This document shows positions 17,134 through 25,250 of a stretch of 64,000 nt of DNA, in pieces. Numbering within the stretch: the stretch's first letter is position 1; the number at the start of each line of letters is the position of its first letter. The position numbers and the translations under genes are program-made. The notes beneath the pieces were generated by a model. The model was given only the letters and a program-made list of their open reading frames with translations, had not been told where the DNA came from and made no database searches. Source of the DNA: Rhizobium sp. FKL33 (GTDB lineage Bacteria; Pseudomonadota; Alphaproteobacteria; Rhizobiales; Rhizobiaceae); the NCBI RefSeq assembly GCF_005222915.1, contig NZ_STFX01000036.1, positions 22,037 to 86,036 on the forward strand. The letters are read 5' to 3'.

Positions 17134-17631
17134 ATGCAAGGAAGCTATAGCCCCATCCAGATCGCGCTGCACTGGATCATTGTCCTGATGATTCCCGTCC
17201 AGTATCTCACGGGCGGCAGTGTCGAGCGCACCCATCACGCGGTTCACATGGGGATGGAACCAGACCGCTGGGATATCATCCAGCACCTCGTCCACAATTA
17301 CTGCGGCATGGCAATCGGTTTCCTGATGGGCGTTCGCCTGATCGTTCGACTGGTAGGCGGCGGCATTGCGACACCCGACACGCGCACGGCCAAAGCCGCC
17401 CAAGCGCTCCATCTCGCGTTCTACGCCGCCATCATCGGCCAGGCGTGCCTGGGCTTCGTCGCGAGCTACCTGACCTTCAGCGTCGCGCCGCTCCACGTCG
17501 CCGGATCGTGGATCATCCTCTGCATGGTCGCCGTTCATGTTGCCGCGGCTGCGTGGCATACGCTCGTCCTGAAGGACGACACGATCGACCGTATGACCCG
17601 GCCCGCCGCGAAGCCCGCAATCGACGGCTGA
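17134..17631 (+). CDS. Cytochrome b561 family membrane haem protein
   Basis: The 165-residue product has four membrane helices and the b561 (YodB/CybB) histidine pattern: H in IALHWIIVLMIPVQYL, H in IIQHLVHNYCGMAIGFLMG, and H in PLHVAGSWIILCMVAVHVAAAAWH. It binds b-type haem and moves electrons across or within the inner membrane. ATG 17134 has GGAGGA upstream. The longer open frame beginning 375 bp earlier would run antisense through the cytochrome c' gene and is rejected. A 6-bp GC hairpin follows near 17650. Confidence 0.88.
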   Translation: MQGSYSPIQIALHWIIVLMIPVQYLTGGSVERTHHAVHMGMEPDRWDIIQHLVHNYCGMAIGFLMGVRLIVRLVGGGIATPDTRTAKAAQALHLAFYAAIIGQACLGFVASYLTFSVAPLHVAGSWIILCMVAVHVAAAAWHTLVLKDDTIDRMTRPAAKPAIDG

Positions 17632-17674
17632 AGGGTCGCACGAAGCCGGGTTCGCCCCGGCTCCGTGCCGGGTT

Positions 17675-18007
17675 TCAGGCCGCCATGCGGCGGCAGCTTT
17701 CGGCACAACGGCGGCACGCGTCGACGCATGCCTCCATGCCGCCAATACGTGCACAGTCCGCTACACACTCTTCGCAGATTTCAGCGCATTCGCGGCATGT
17801 GTGCCTGTGATGGTCCGTGCCGATCAGGATGAAATGCGCTGCCGTCCGGCACATTTCAGCGCAGGCGGCCATCAGTCGGAAATGGGCTGGCTTCGTGTGC
17901 TCGCCGCCCATCTCCAAGCAGTGGCCCATGGCGGTCCAAAGGCATGTGCTGTAGCAGGTTAGGCATTCGTCGACGCAAGCCTTCATGTCGGTGCTCATCT
18001 GGTGCAT
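17675..18007 (-). CDS. Four-helix-bundle copper storage protein (Csp/DUF326-like)
   Basis: The 110-residue product contains 16 cysteines arranged as repeated CxxxC or CxxC turns (CVDECLTCYSTC; CAEMC; CRECAEICEECVADC; CVDACRRCAESC). This is the arrangement that lines the inside of the Csp four-helix bundle, which stores many Cu(I) ions. No signal peptide is visible, so it resembles the cytosolic Csp3 class. It is 12 bp downstream of the DUF305 gene on the same strand. It would buffer cytoplasmic copper alongside CopA. Confidence 0.88.
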   Translation of the reverse strand: MHQMSTDMKACVDECLTCYSTCLWTAMGHCLEMGGEHTKPAHFRLMAACAEMCRTAAHFILIGTDHHRHTCRECAEICEECVADCARIGGMEACVDACRRCAESCRRMAA

Positions 18008-18019
18008 CGTCCTATCTCC

Positions 18020-18445
18020 TCACTTCGCGTTGGCCTCGACCCATCGGGACATCTCTTCGATCTCCTTGAGCTGGGCGTCGATGATTTTCTGCGCCATCGC
18101 CTTGGCTTCGTCGTTCTTGCCGTGCTTGAGCTCGGTCTTCGACATTTCGATCGCACCCATGTGATGGGCGATCATGCCGCACACGAAAGCCACGTCGGGG
18201 TCTTCCTTCATCATGCCGCCCATCATCAGCGGCATCGTCTTTTTCATGCCCTCCATGAATTCCTTCTGGAAGTCGGCCTGCATGGCGCTCATGTCATGGC
18301 CCTTCATCATCTGCTCGTGCTGCGCCATCATGTCGCCCGACATCATGCATTTCTCGGGGAAGGCGGCTTCTTGCGCGGTGGCGGCGGTCGCGACCCAAGC
18401 AAGGACCGACGCGGCGGCAATGGTCGTGCGGGTAAGTTCGAACAT
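18020..18445 (-). CDS. DUF305 (CopM-like) periplasmic copper-binding protein
   Basis: The 141-residue product has a signal peptide (TRTTIAAASVLAWVATAATA), a Met/His-rich stretch (CMMSGDMMAQHEQMMKGHDM) and the DUF305 core (DPDVAFVCGMIAHHMGAIEM, then AQKIIDAQLKEIEEM). DUF305 proteins such as cyanobacterial CopM bind copper in the periplasm. It is probably cotranscribed with the downstream Csp-like gene. Confidence 0.88.
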   Translation of the reverse strand: MFELTRTTIAAASVLAWVATAATAQEAAFPEKCMMSGDMMAQHEQMMKGHDMSAMQADFQKEFMEGMKKTMPLMMGGMMKEDPDVAFVCGMIAHHMGAIEMSKTELKHGKNDEAKAMAQKIIDAQLKEIEEMSRWVEANAK

Positions 18446-18480
18446 CTTGTTTCTCCATCAATCGTGTGTCTGTTTCGATC

Positions 18481-18801
18481 CTAGACAAACGGCGATCGTG
18501 GAGGCGGATCGGGCGGAGCGACGGCGGCGAGCGCCATCTCGCGATGGTAGTCGATCCCGTAGACGGGGGAATGGGTGACGGGCGCTTCGATCTCGTCGGC
18601 CGATGCCGCCTGCACACAGCAAGCGGAGGTCGAGCAACAGGCGGAACCGCATCGGAGGCCATGGTCGGCGTGGGCAATTCGCTCAGCCTCATGACCATGC
18701 GGCAGAGTGCGCGGGTGGTCCATGGCCTGAACGTGGAATGCGAACAGCACCGCGACAAGTATCAGAAACATGCGGTTCACGCCGCGCACGGGCATCGGCA
18801 T
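18481..18801 (-). CDS. Small exported His/Cys-containing protein
   Basis: The product has about 106 residues from ATG 18801 (MPMPVRGVNRMF), with a hydrophobic leader (FLILVAVLFAFHVQAM) and a short segment with histidines and cysteines (HADHGLRCGSACCSTSACC) that could bind metal. No family is recognised. It lies upstream of the DUF305 gene on the same strand, facing away from the CueR-type promoter at 18.9 kb. A longer start at 18825 is possible. Confidence 0.55.
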   Translation of the reverse strand: MPMPVRGVNRMFLILVAVLFAFHVQAMDHPRTLPHGHEAERIAHADHGLRCGSACCSTSACCVQAASADEIEAPVTHSPVYGIDYHREMALAAVAPPDPPPRSPFV

Positions 18802-18910
18802 CGTCCTCCACCACACACCGAACAACTCTGCGGGACAAATGTTCCGGCCCGAACGGCTCGGGTATGACCCGAGGCAGGAAACGGCCTTTCGAAAAATTCC
18901 TGAACCCCTG

Positions 18911-18941
18911 TTGACCTTGTCACGCTGACAAGGTTTAGCGT
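18911..18941 (+). promoter_or_regulatory. CueR-type promoter of the plus-strand copper operon
   Basis: TTGACC (18911-18916) and TAGCGT (18936-18941) are spaced by 19 bp. Within lies a perfect 8-bp inverted repeat, ACCTTGTC-ACGCT-GACAAGGT (18914-18934). This is the classical MerR-family arrangement, and its orientation drives the operon that begins at 19078. Confidence 0.85.
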
Positions 18942-19077
18942 CGCGGAATGGTCGATAGGATAAGCTTTGGACATGATTGCCATCGTATTAACCCTCGACT
19001 GAAAGAAGACGCATCGGAGTCGGCCGCCAACATTCGGTCTAAATTGACAGGCTAGCTTGGTGTGTTATCCAGAGGAA

Positions 19078-19479
19078 ATGGGAAACGTGGTTCGAATCGC
19101 ATTCTTGAAAATGCTGGTTCTGGTTCGCTTGGCGGTGGTGGCATCGCTGGCGCTTTACACGTTGCCCAACGCCACCTTCGCCATGCATGGCGCTGAGGTG
19201 TCCGCGACCGTCGTCAGCCTGCAGGACGACCACGCCGACCATGCGTCGATGGGCGCATCCGATCATCACGGCCAAGGCGTCACCACAGACGTCGCAAAGC
19301 ATGACCAGAAGCAGGACAAGCAGAACTGCTGCTCCGATTTCTGCATCAGCCTGGCCATCATGGCCGATGCGCCCGCCTACGGGTCCCCCCGCAATGAATC
19401 CGTCATCGTCTTCCTGAACGACGGCTTCGTCCACGGGCAGCTCTCCAGCCTGCACCGTCCCCCCAGTATCCGCGCATGA
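19078..19479 (+). CDS. Exported His-rich protein, first gene of the CueR-driven copper operon
   Basis: The 133-residue product has a signal peptide (LVRLAVVASLALYTLPNATF), a His/Asp-rich segment (DDHADHASMGASDHHGQG) and a CC...C segment (KQNCCSDFC). It is probably periplasmic and metal-binding, and no named family is recognised. ATG 19078 has AGAGGAA upstream, and an in-frame earlier start at 19057 is less well supported. It resembles the protein at 31921 in general design (hydrophobic leader followed by a His-rich stretch). Confidence 0.65.
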   Translation: MGNVVRIAFLKMLVLVRLAVVASLALYTLPNATFAMHGAEVSATVVSLQDDHADHASMGASDHHGQGVTTDVAKHDQKQDKQNCCSDFCISLAIMADAPAYGSPRNESVIVFLNDGFVHGQLSSLHRPPSIRA

Positions 19480-19559
19480 TCGAAAGCCGCTGATGCGGTA
19501 CGCCGGGCGTAGTTCGTCTTCCGGACGCGCCCCGATCAAACCCATGCCCGGATTCCACA

Positions 19560-19790
19560 ATGAGACACCTGTTGTCGGTGGCCATCCTGCCGTTATTCCT
19601 CGGCGGATGCGCGTCCACCTATCCATCGGAGGTGACCGCCTCCAGAGACCCTTCGGACCCAAGCGCCGAAATCGTCTCGTCGCACCACCATAACCCGATC
19701 GCGGGCTACTTGCACCGCGACCCCGTCGACCCCAAGCCGTGGAAGAAGCTGAATGACGACGCCGCCTCCGAGGGAGGTGACCAGTCATGA
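19560..19790 (+). CDS. Small lipoprotein
   Basis: The 76-residue product has a clean lipobox (LPLFLGGC) and a short hydrophilic mature part with a His cluster (SSHHHNPIAGYLHRDP). It is coupled to the downstream CusC-like gene by a 4-bp ATGA overlap. It may assist the outer-membrane channel, but that is inferred only from the coupling. Confidence 0.7.
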   Translation: MRHLLSVAILPLFLGGCASTYPSEVTASRDPSDPSAEIVSSHHHNPIAGYLHRDPVDPKPWKKLNDDAASEGGDQS

Positions 19791-21238
19791 GGGGACTTTT
19801 CATGTCGGGCGCGCTCCTAGCCGTGCTCGTTCTGGGCGGATGCGCGTCCAACGAATTCATGGCCATCGACGCCGGATTTTCGTCGGCGCAGAGCAAAAGC
19901 GCGGTTCTCGCCAAGGAAACCGTGTGGATACAGAGCCGGGGCGAGGCCGAACAGGTCGGAGCGCGCGTCAAGACGCTTCTCGCGCAATCGAAGACGATCG
20001 ATGCCGAAACGGCGGTCCAGATCGCTCTTCTCAACAACAAGGGGCTTCAGGCGGCTTACGCCGACCTCGGGGACGCCGGGGCCGATGTCTGGCAGTCTAC
20101 GCTTCTCGTCAATCCGACGGTGGCGGTCGGTCTGACAGGCATCGGCACGCCCGGTCTCGAAGCCTACCGTGCGATCGAGGGCACGCTCGCCGTCAACCTG
20201 CTGGCGCTGGCCACGCGGGACAAGACCATCAAGGTGGCGAAGGTCCGCTTCGAACAGGCGCAGCTCAACGCCGCGCTGAAGACCTTGGAATTGGCGGCCA
20301 ACACCCGTCGGGCCTGGGTGAACGCGGTCGCGGCACGCGAGGCCGTCATCCAGCTCGGCCAAGCCCAGATCACCGCTGACGCGGCGTCGGAGCTCGCTAT
20401 GGAGTTGGGCCGGGCCGGATCGTTGACCAAGGCCTCCCAGGCCAGAGAGCACGCCTTCAACGCCGAGATCGCTGGTCAGACGGCGCAAGCTCGGCTCGCA
20501 GAAAGGCTGGCGAAGGAAGAGCTCACGCGCCTGATGGGGCTGTGGGGCGACGACGTCGCCTACAAACTGCCGAACCGTCTGCCGTCTTTGCCCAAGAAAC
20601 TGATCACCAACGATGTGATCGAGGCCCAGGCGCTCGCCAACCGGGTCGACCTCCAGGTCGCCAAGCTGGAGCTCGAAGCAAACGCCAAATCCTACGGGCT
20701 GACCGAGGCGACCCGCTTCGTCACCGATCTCGAGATCGTGTCGGGCTTCGAGACCGAGCGCGAGAAAGAGGACGGCAAGATCAAGAAGGACACGACCTAT
20801 TCCAAGGAACTGGAATTCGTCATCCCGATCTTCGACAGCGGCAAGGCGCGGATGCGCAAGGCCGAGCTCGCCTATATGCGGGCGGCCAACCAGCTCGCGG
20901 AGAAGGCGGTCAATGTCCGCTCGGAATCGCGGTCTGCCTACGAGGCCTATCGGTCGAGCTACGACATCGCCCGTCACTACCGCAACAGCCTGGTGCCGCT
21001 CAGGTCGACGATCGAGCAGCAGTCGCTGCTCTCCTACAACGGCATGATCACCAACACGTTCGAGCTGCTCGCCGACACCCGTGACAAGGTGAACGCCACC
21101 CAACTCTCCATCAACGCCAAGCGCGACTTCTGGCTCGCGGCGGCGAACTTGACGGCGGCCATCTACGGCGGCGGCGCAGGTTCGACCCCAGCGGAGTCCG
21201 CTTCGTCAGCGCCTTCGAATGAAGGCGGCGGGCACTAG
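19787..21238 (+). CDS. cusC: TolC/CusC-family outer-membrane efflux channel
   Basis: The 483-residue product has a lipobox (LAVLVLGGC), so it is an acylated outer-membrane channel like CusC. Two OEP-type helical repeats are evident: the first around DAETAVQIALLNNKGLQAAY, the second around VKLELEANAKSYGLTEA-like and FDSGKARMRKAELAYMRAAN regions. The missing third component of the CusBA pump encoded on the minus strand is most likely this protein. Gene order with a multicopper oxidase, cupredoxin and CusF supports copper. The cusC name is by context. Confidence 0.85.
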   Translation: MRGLFMSGALLAVLVLGGCASNEFMAIDAGFSSAQSKSAVLAKETVWIQSRGEAEQVGARVKTLLAQSKTIDAETAVQIALLNNKGLQAAYADLGDAGADVWQSTLLVNPTVAVGLTGIGTPGLEAYRAIEGTLAVNLLALATRDKTIKVAKVRFEQAQLNAALKTLELAANTRRAWVNAVAAREAVIQLGQAQITADAASELAMELGRAGSLTKASQAREHAFNAEIAGQTAQARLAERLAKEELTRLMGLWGDDVAYKLPNRLPSLPKKLITNDVIEAQALANRVDLQVAKLELEANAKSYGLTEATRFVTDLEIVSGFETEREKEDGKIKKDTTYSKELEFVIPIFDSGKARMRKAELAYMRAANQLAEKAVNVRSESRSAYEAYRSSYDIARHYRNSLVPLRSTIEQQSLLSYNGMITNTFELLADTRDKVNATQLSINAKRDFWLAAANLTAAIYGGGAGSTPAESASSAPSNEGGGH

Positions 21239-21250
21239 AAAGGAACGACG

Positions 21251-22618
21251 ATGTTTTCAAGAAGACAGATACTCGGAGCGGGGGCCGCCATGGTCTCCAG
21301 CTCCGCCTGGGCGGCCACGACCAACATGGGTCTGCCTGAAGCAGCCCTGATGGACAAGGCCTCGACGCAGGGACCGCTCCATCCGAAGTCCGGACGTGAC
21401 TACCAGCCCGTGGTCACCCTCAACGGCTGGACGGCTCCCTTCCGAATGAACAACGGCGTCAAGGAGTTCCACCTTGTGGCGGAACCCGTCGAGCGCGAGA
21501 TGGCGGAAGGCATGACCGCCTATCTATGGGGCTACAACGGTCAGTCGCCCGGTCCAACGATCGAGGCGGTCGAGGGCGACCGCGTTCGCATCTTTGTCAC
21601 CAACAAGCTGCCGGAGCACACGACCGTCCACTGGCACGGCATGATCCTGCCCTCTGGCATGGATGGCGTCGGCGGGCTGAGTCAGCCGCATATCCCGGTC
21701 GGCAAGACCTTTGTCTACGAGTTCGATCTCGTGAAATCGGGCACCTTCATGTACCACCCGCATTCCGACGAGATGGTGCAGATGGCGATGGGCATGATGG
21801 GCCTCTTCATCATCCATCCCAAGGACCCGAAGTTCATGCCCGTCGACCGGGACTTCGCATTCCTGCTCTCCGGCTACGACATCGATCCCGGGACGCGCGT
21901 GCCCAAAGTGATGACGATGACGGACTTCAATCTCTGGACCTGGAACAGCCGGGTGTTTCCAGGGATCGACCCTCTCGTCGTCTCCAAGGATGACCGCGTG
22001 CGGGTGCGCGTCGGCAATCTCACGATGACCAACCATCCGATCCACATGCATGGCTACGACTTCGAGGTCACCTGCACGGACGGCGGGTGGGTACGGCCCG
22101 AGGCTCGGTGGCCGGAAGTTTCTATCGACATCCCCGTCGGTGCCATGCGGGCCTACGAGTTCGACGCCAAATATCTCGGCGACTGGGCGGTCCATTGCCA
22201 CAAGTCGCATCACACGATGAACGCAATGGGCCATGACGTGCCCACCTTCATCGGCGTCGACAAGAGCAAGGTCGCCCAGAAAATTCGCAAGGTCCAGCCG
22301 GAATACATGCCCATGGGAACCAAGGGCATGGCCGACATGGGCGAGATGGAAATGGAAATCCCCGAGAACACCGTGCCGATGATGACCGGCTGGGGTCCGC
22401 ATGGCCCGATCGAGATGGGCGGCATGTTCTCGGTGGTGAAGGTCCGCGAGGGCATCTCGGCGGACGATTACAGCGATCCCGGCTGGTACGAAAACCCGCC
22501 CGGAACCCAGGCCTGGGAATGGACGGGCTCCCTCCCTGATCCCGTCAAGGCCGCTGACTCCAAAACGATGGTGCCCGCCAAGGACGCCGTCAAGCAATCC
22601 CACGACAACCATCAGTGA
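21251..22618 (+). CDS. Multicopper oxidase (periplasmic Cu(I) oxidase type)
   Basis: The 455-residue product has a Tat leader (SRRQILGAGAAM). The four copper-binding His motifs are all present: HWHG, HPHSDE, HPIHMHG and HCHKSHH. A Met-rich segment (MPMGTKGMADMGEMEMEI) is typical of cuprous oxidases and could gather Cu(I). It should oxidise Cu(I) to the less toxic Cu(II) in the periplasm. The third cupredoxin domain carries HCHKSHHTMNAM, a variant of the usual HCHxxxHxxxGM or L end. It lies 12 bp after the CusC-like gene. Confidence 0.9.
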   Translation: MFSRRQILGAGAAMVSSSAWAATTNMGLPEAALMDKASTQGPLHPKSGRDYQPVVTLNGWTAPFRMNNGVKEFHLVAEPVEREMAEGMTAYLWGYNGQSPGPTIEAVEGDRVRIFVTNKLPEHTTVHWHGMILPSGMDGVGGLSQPHIPVGKTFVYEFDLVKSGTFMYHPHSDEMVQMAMGMMGLFIIHPKDPKFMPVDRDFAFLLSGYDIDPGTRVPKVMTMTDFNLWTWNSRVFPGIDPLVVSKDDRVRVRVGNLTMTNHPIHMHGYDFEVTCTDGGWVRPEARWPEVSIDIPVGAMRAYEFDAKYLGDWAVHCHKSHHTMNAMGHDVPTFIGVDKSKVAQKIRKVQPEYMPMGTKGMADMGEMEMEIPENTVPMMTGWGPHGPIEMGGMFSVVKVREGISADDYSDPGWYENPPGTQAWEWTGSLPDPVKAADSKTMVPAKDAVKQSHDNHQ

Positions 22619-22629
22619 AAGGAAACACG

Positions 22630-23112
22630 ATGAAGACATATCTCATGGCAATCGCGCTTGCGGCGCTCGGAACGACGGCGCTCGCCTCAGGCAGCCACGA
22701 AGGCGGGCACCCCGGCGACTCCCTCGCGGGTGAGCCCGGCAAGAAGGCGAAGGTCACCCAGACCATCCAGGTCACCATGAAAGAGACCGAGGACGGCAAG
22801 ATGCTCTACATGCCCGCCTCGGTGACGGTGAAGGAAGGACAGACCGTTCGCTTCGCCATCCGCAACGGCGGCGAGACCGACCACGAATTCGTCCTCGATA
22901 CCCAGGACGAGATCATGGAGCACAAGAAGGTCATGGAGAAGTTCCCCGAGATGGAACACGACGACCCGAACTCCGTGCGCCTCGCACCCGGCAAGACGGG
23001 CGAGATCATCTGGAAGTTCACCAAATCCGGAACGCTTACCTTCGCCTGCCTGATCCCTGGCCATTACGAGGCGGGCATGCATGGAGCCGTCGACGTCACG
23101 GCGAAGAAGTAA
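22630..23112 (+). CDS. Cupredoxin (type 1 copper protein)
   Basis: The product has 160 residues with a signal peptide (LMAIALAALGTTALA). Type 1 ligands are visible: the histidine in ETDHEF, then cysteine, histidine and methionine in FACLIPGHYEAGM. The acidic insertion (HKKVMEKFPEMEHDDPN) is characteristic of the CopI-like cupredoxins of copper-resistance operons. It probably shuttles electrons or copper with the adjacent multicopper oxidase. ATG 22630 follows GAAAGGAAAC. Confidence 0.9.
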   Translation: MKTYLMAIALAALGTTALASGSHEGGHPGDSLAGEPGKKAKVTQTIQVTMKETEDGKMLYMPASVTVKEGQTVRFAIRNGGETDHEFVLDTQDEIMEHKKVMEKFPEMEHDDPNSVRLAPGKTGEIIWKFTKSGTLTFACLIPGHYEAGMHGAVDVTAKK

Positions 23113-23133
23113 CCCCAAGAAAGGAGCACAAGA

Positions 23134-23418
23134 ATGCGCAAAATCATCAATCTGGCGGTCGCCGCCAGCCTCGCGATGGCGCTCGCCGGGACCGCCTTCG
23201 CGGCCGAATTCACCAAGGGCAAGATCAAGAAGCTCGACGAGAAGGCCGGAAAGGTCACGATCATCCACGAGGAACTCAAGAACCTCGAGATGCCCGCGAT
23301 GACCATGGTGTTCAGGATCGGCGACGGCGTCGACGCCGCGAAGCTCAAGGAAGGCTCGGACATCGAGTTCGTCGCCGACCGTGTCAACGGCAAGCTCACC
23401 GTCACCGAAGTCAAGTGA
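23134..23418 (+). CDS. cusF: CusF-like periplasmic copper chaperone
   Basis: The 94-residue product has a signal peptide (AVAASLAMALAGTAFA) and a CusF OB-fold (GKVTIIHEELKNLEMPAMTM). The Met pair of E. coli CusF is kept in MPAMTM and the upstream His is present (IIHEE). The tryptophan that caps Cu(I) in CusF is replaced by methionine here. It should hand Cu(I)/Ag(I) to CusB. AAAGGAG precedes the start. Confidence 0.9.
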   Translation: MRKIINLAVAASLAMALAGTAFAAEFTKGKIKKLDEKAGKVTIIHEELKNLEMPAMTMVFRIGDGVDAAKLKEGSDIEFVADRVNGKLTVTEVK

Positions 23419-23439
23419 TCCGCGTCCGCGGGTAAGCGG

Positions 23440-23596
23440 CTTCCCGGTCTCCAGTGCCGGGAAGTGGAGGGCGCCGGCCGCGACGGCGGCGGCTTGGAGA
23501 GAAGTCGACCAACCGACGGTTCGTCACCGTCGGTCTCCGTGCGAGGTGCCTAGAGGAACGGACATTCCACCAGGCACCGCCTCCGCTGACGCGGAG
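23440..23596 (+). other. Cluster of four strong hairpins between cusF and the next gene
   Basis: Within about 160 bp lie four inverted repeats. They are CTTCCCGG/CCGGGAAG (23440-23464); ACCGACGGT/ACCGTCGGT with a 5-nt loop (23512-23534); GGTGCCT/AGGCACC enclosing GGAA/TTCC (23545-23578); and CTCCGC/GCGGAG with loop TGAC (23581-23596). The last ends 24 nt before the next start codon. No U-tracts follow, so a processing, stability or structured-leader role is more likely than termination. Confidence 0.55.
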
Positions 23597-23620
23597 CACC
23601 AGTCAGAAAAGGACAAGACC

Positions 23621-23938
23621 ATGAAGAAGACAGTCACGACCCTGGCCGGCCTCGCGTTCCTGATGGGCGCGACCCCCTCTATAGCGAACGACCTCTCTGG
23701 CAACAAGGCGTACCACCCGCCCGAGGGCTTCACGATCCGGTATGTCGAGAAGCTCAACAAGCCCGAGAAGGCCGAAGTCCTGCGTCGGGCGACCGACGAC
23801 TACGTCCAGCAGCTTCAGGCAGTGATCGCGGCCAATCCCGCCATCGCTGACGAGTTGCGCTCCCATCACGTGACCGTCAAGAACGTCATCGGTTCCAGGA
23901 GCACGATGTCCGGCACCACAATCTATTACGTGAAGTGA
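23621..23938 (+). CDS. Exported protein of unknown function
   Basis: The 105-residue product has a signal peptide (TLAGLAFLMGATPSIA) and a mature helical domain without cysteines (VEKLNKPEKAEVLRRATDDY). ATG 23621 is preceded by AAAAGGA. It sits between the structured intergenic region and the second cyclase, with a 13-bp gap to the latter. No family is recognised. Its position suggests it works with the copper operon or senses for the cyclase. Confidence 0.65.
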   Translation: MKKTVTTLAGLAFLMGATPSIANDLSGNKAYHPPEGFTIRYVEKLNKPEKAEVLRRATDDYVQQLQAVIAANPAIADELRSHHVTVKNVIGSRSTMSGTTIYYVK

Positions 23939-23951
23939 CCGGAGGAACGCC

Positions 23952-25223
23952 GTGACGGAACTCGCGGACGAGGCGCGGCAACGACCGCCTGGAGGACTAC
24001 GGGTCGAACTGCTCCGCTTCGTCGCGCTCGCGATTCTGATCGGCAACCTCGTGCTCGGGGCCGATCACGGCGCGTCCATCCAGACCGCCGTGATCGTTGC
24101 CTATCTTGCCGTCAGTGCGGCTTCCGCGCTGACGGTTCTGTTCGGATTGGATTCCCGGTGGATGCGAACTGGGTTCGTCGCGCTCGACGCGCTGGCCGTG
24201 GCGCTTGTGCTCTATGCCCAGCTCCTCCAGGCTCCCGTCGATCACACCCATAGCCTCACCACGACGGGCCTCGTGGTCGCCTTCATCCTTCTGAACCACG
24301 TCGGCCTCTCATCGGACCGCAAACTGGTCCTCGTCTTCTCGTCGATCGTCATTCTGTCATGGATCGGATTCTTGGCGGCAATGGCGATCCGCCACGAGGG
24401 CACGGAGCCCGCTGCCGTGATCAGAGCGTTCCTCAACCGGGACCTCGGCCTCGCCGCGAGCTTCGGGTTCACGGCTTTCGCCGTCTATGTAGTGGCAAGG
24501 GATCACGGACAGACGCGGGAACATGCGGAGGCGTCGGCGCGCAGGCGCAACAACCTGGCCCGGTTCTTCTCTCCGCAGGTGGTTTCCCAGATCGAGGACG
24601 CCAGTCCGGCGCTGCGGATGGAGCGGCGGCGCGCAGCGATCATGTTCGTGGACCTTCGCGGGTTCACGACATTCGCCGAATCTGCGACCTCGAAGGAACT
24701 CACATACGTGCTGTCGCGCTACCGGGCAATCGCGTCCACGATCATCACCCGCCATGGCGGGACGGTGGACAAATACATGGGCGACGGAGTGATGGCTGTA
24801 TTCGGGCACGTGACTTCAGGACCGGATGATGCGGACAAGGCACTGGCCTGCACGCTGGAATTGGTCGCGGCGCTGACGGATTGGAAGCGGACGAGCGACG
24901 TCAAGGGGCTCCCTGCATTGTGGGCTGGTATCGGCCTGCATGTCGGAACGGTCATGGGCGGCGTACTCGAGGCCGGCGGCCACTCCGAATTTACCGTCGT
25001 CGGCGACGCCGTCAACGTCGCCCAAAGACTTCAAAGCGTGTCCAAGACGTTTCAGGCGTCTTTGGTGGTTTCCGCCGACGTCTTCACGAGACTTTCGACG
25101 ACACCGCCGGACGTGCCTTGGACGCATGCGGCAAACGTCGAAATTCCCGGCCGCTCGCTTTCCCTCGACATCGCCTATTTGCCGCAGGCGACCGACCATC
25201 GACGCATCATAGCTGCGGGGTAA
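23952..25223 (+). CDS. Membrane-anchored class III adenylate/guanylate cyclase (copy 2)
   Basis: This 423-residue paralog of the cyclase at 5143 has the same five or six membrane helices, the same linker (RRRNNLARFFSPQVV) and one catalytic domain. Catalytic residues are present: MFVDLRGFTTF and MGDGVMAVFG aspartates, VDKYMGDG lysine and VVNVAQRL-like VNVAQRLQSV Asn/Arg. A GGAGGAA site precedes the GTG start. It is the last gene of the copper operon. The pairing of two copies with copper loci suggests cAMP signalling in metal stress, which is inference. Confidence 0.9.
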   Translation: MTELADEARQRPPGGLRVELLRFVALAILIGNLVLGADHGASIQTAVIVAYLAVSAASALTVLFGLDSRWMRTGFVALDALAVALVLYAQLLQAPVDHTHSLTTTGLVVAFILLNHVGLSSDRKLVLVFSSIVILSWIGFLAAMAIRHEGTEPAAVIRAFLNRDLGLAASFGFTAFAVYVVARDHGQTREHAEASARRRNNLARFFSPQVVSQIEDASPALRMERRRAAIMFVDLRGFTTFAESATSKELTYVLSRYRAIASTIITRHGGTVDKYMGDGVMAVFGHVTSGPDDADKALACTLELVAALTDWKRTSDVKGLPALWAGIGLHVGTVMGGVLEAGGHSEFTVVGDAVNVAQRLQSVSKTFQASLVVSADVFTRLSTTPPDVPWTHAANVEIPGRSLSLDIAYLPQATDHRRIIAAG

Positions 25224-25250
25224 AGCATGAACGCCCGCAGCCGCCCAAGA

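Noticed and set aside
18973..19002. Nine-codon leader peptide after the CueR-type promoter
   Set aside because: No ribosome site, no run of regulatory codons and no attenuator hairpin follow.
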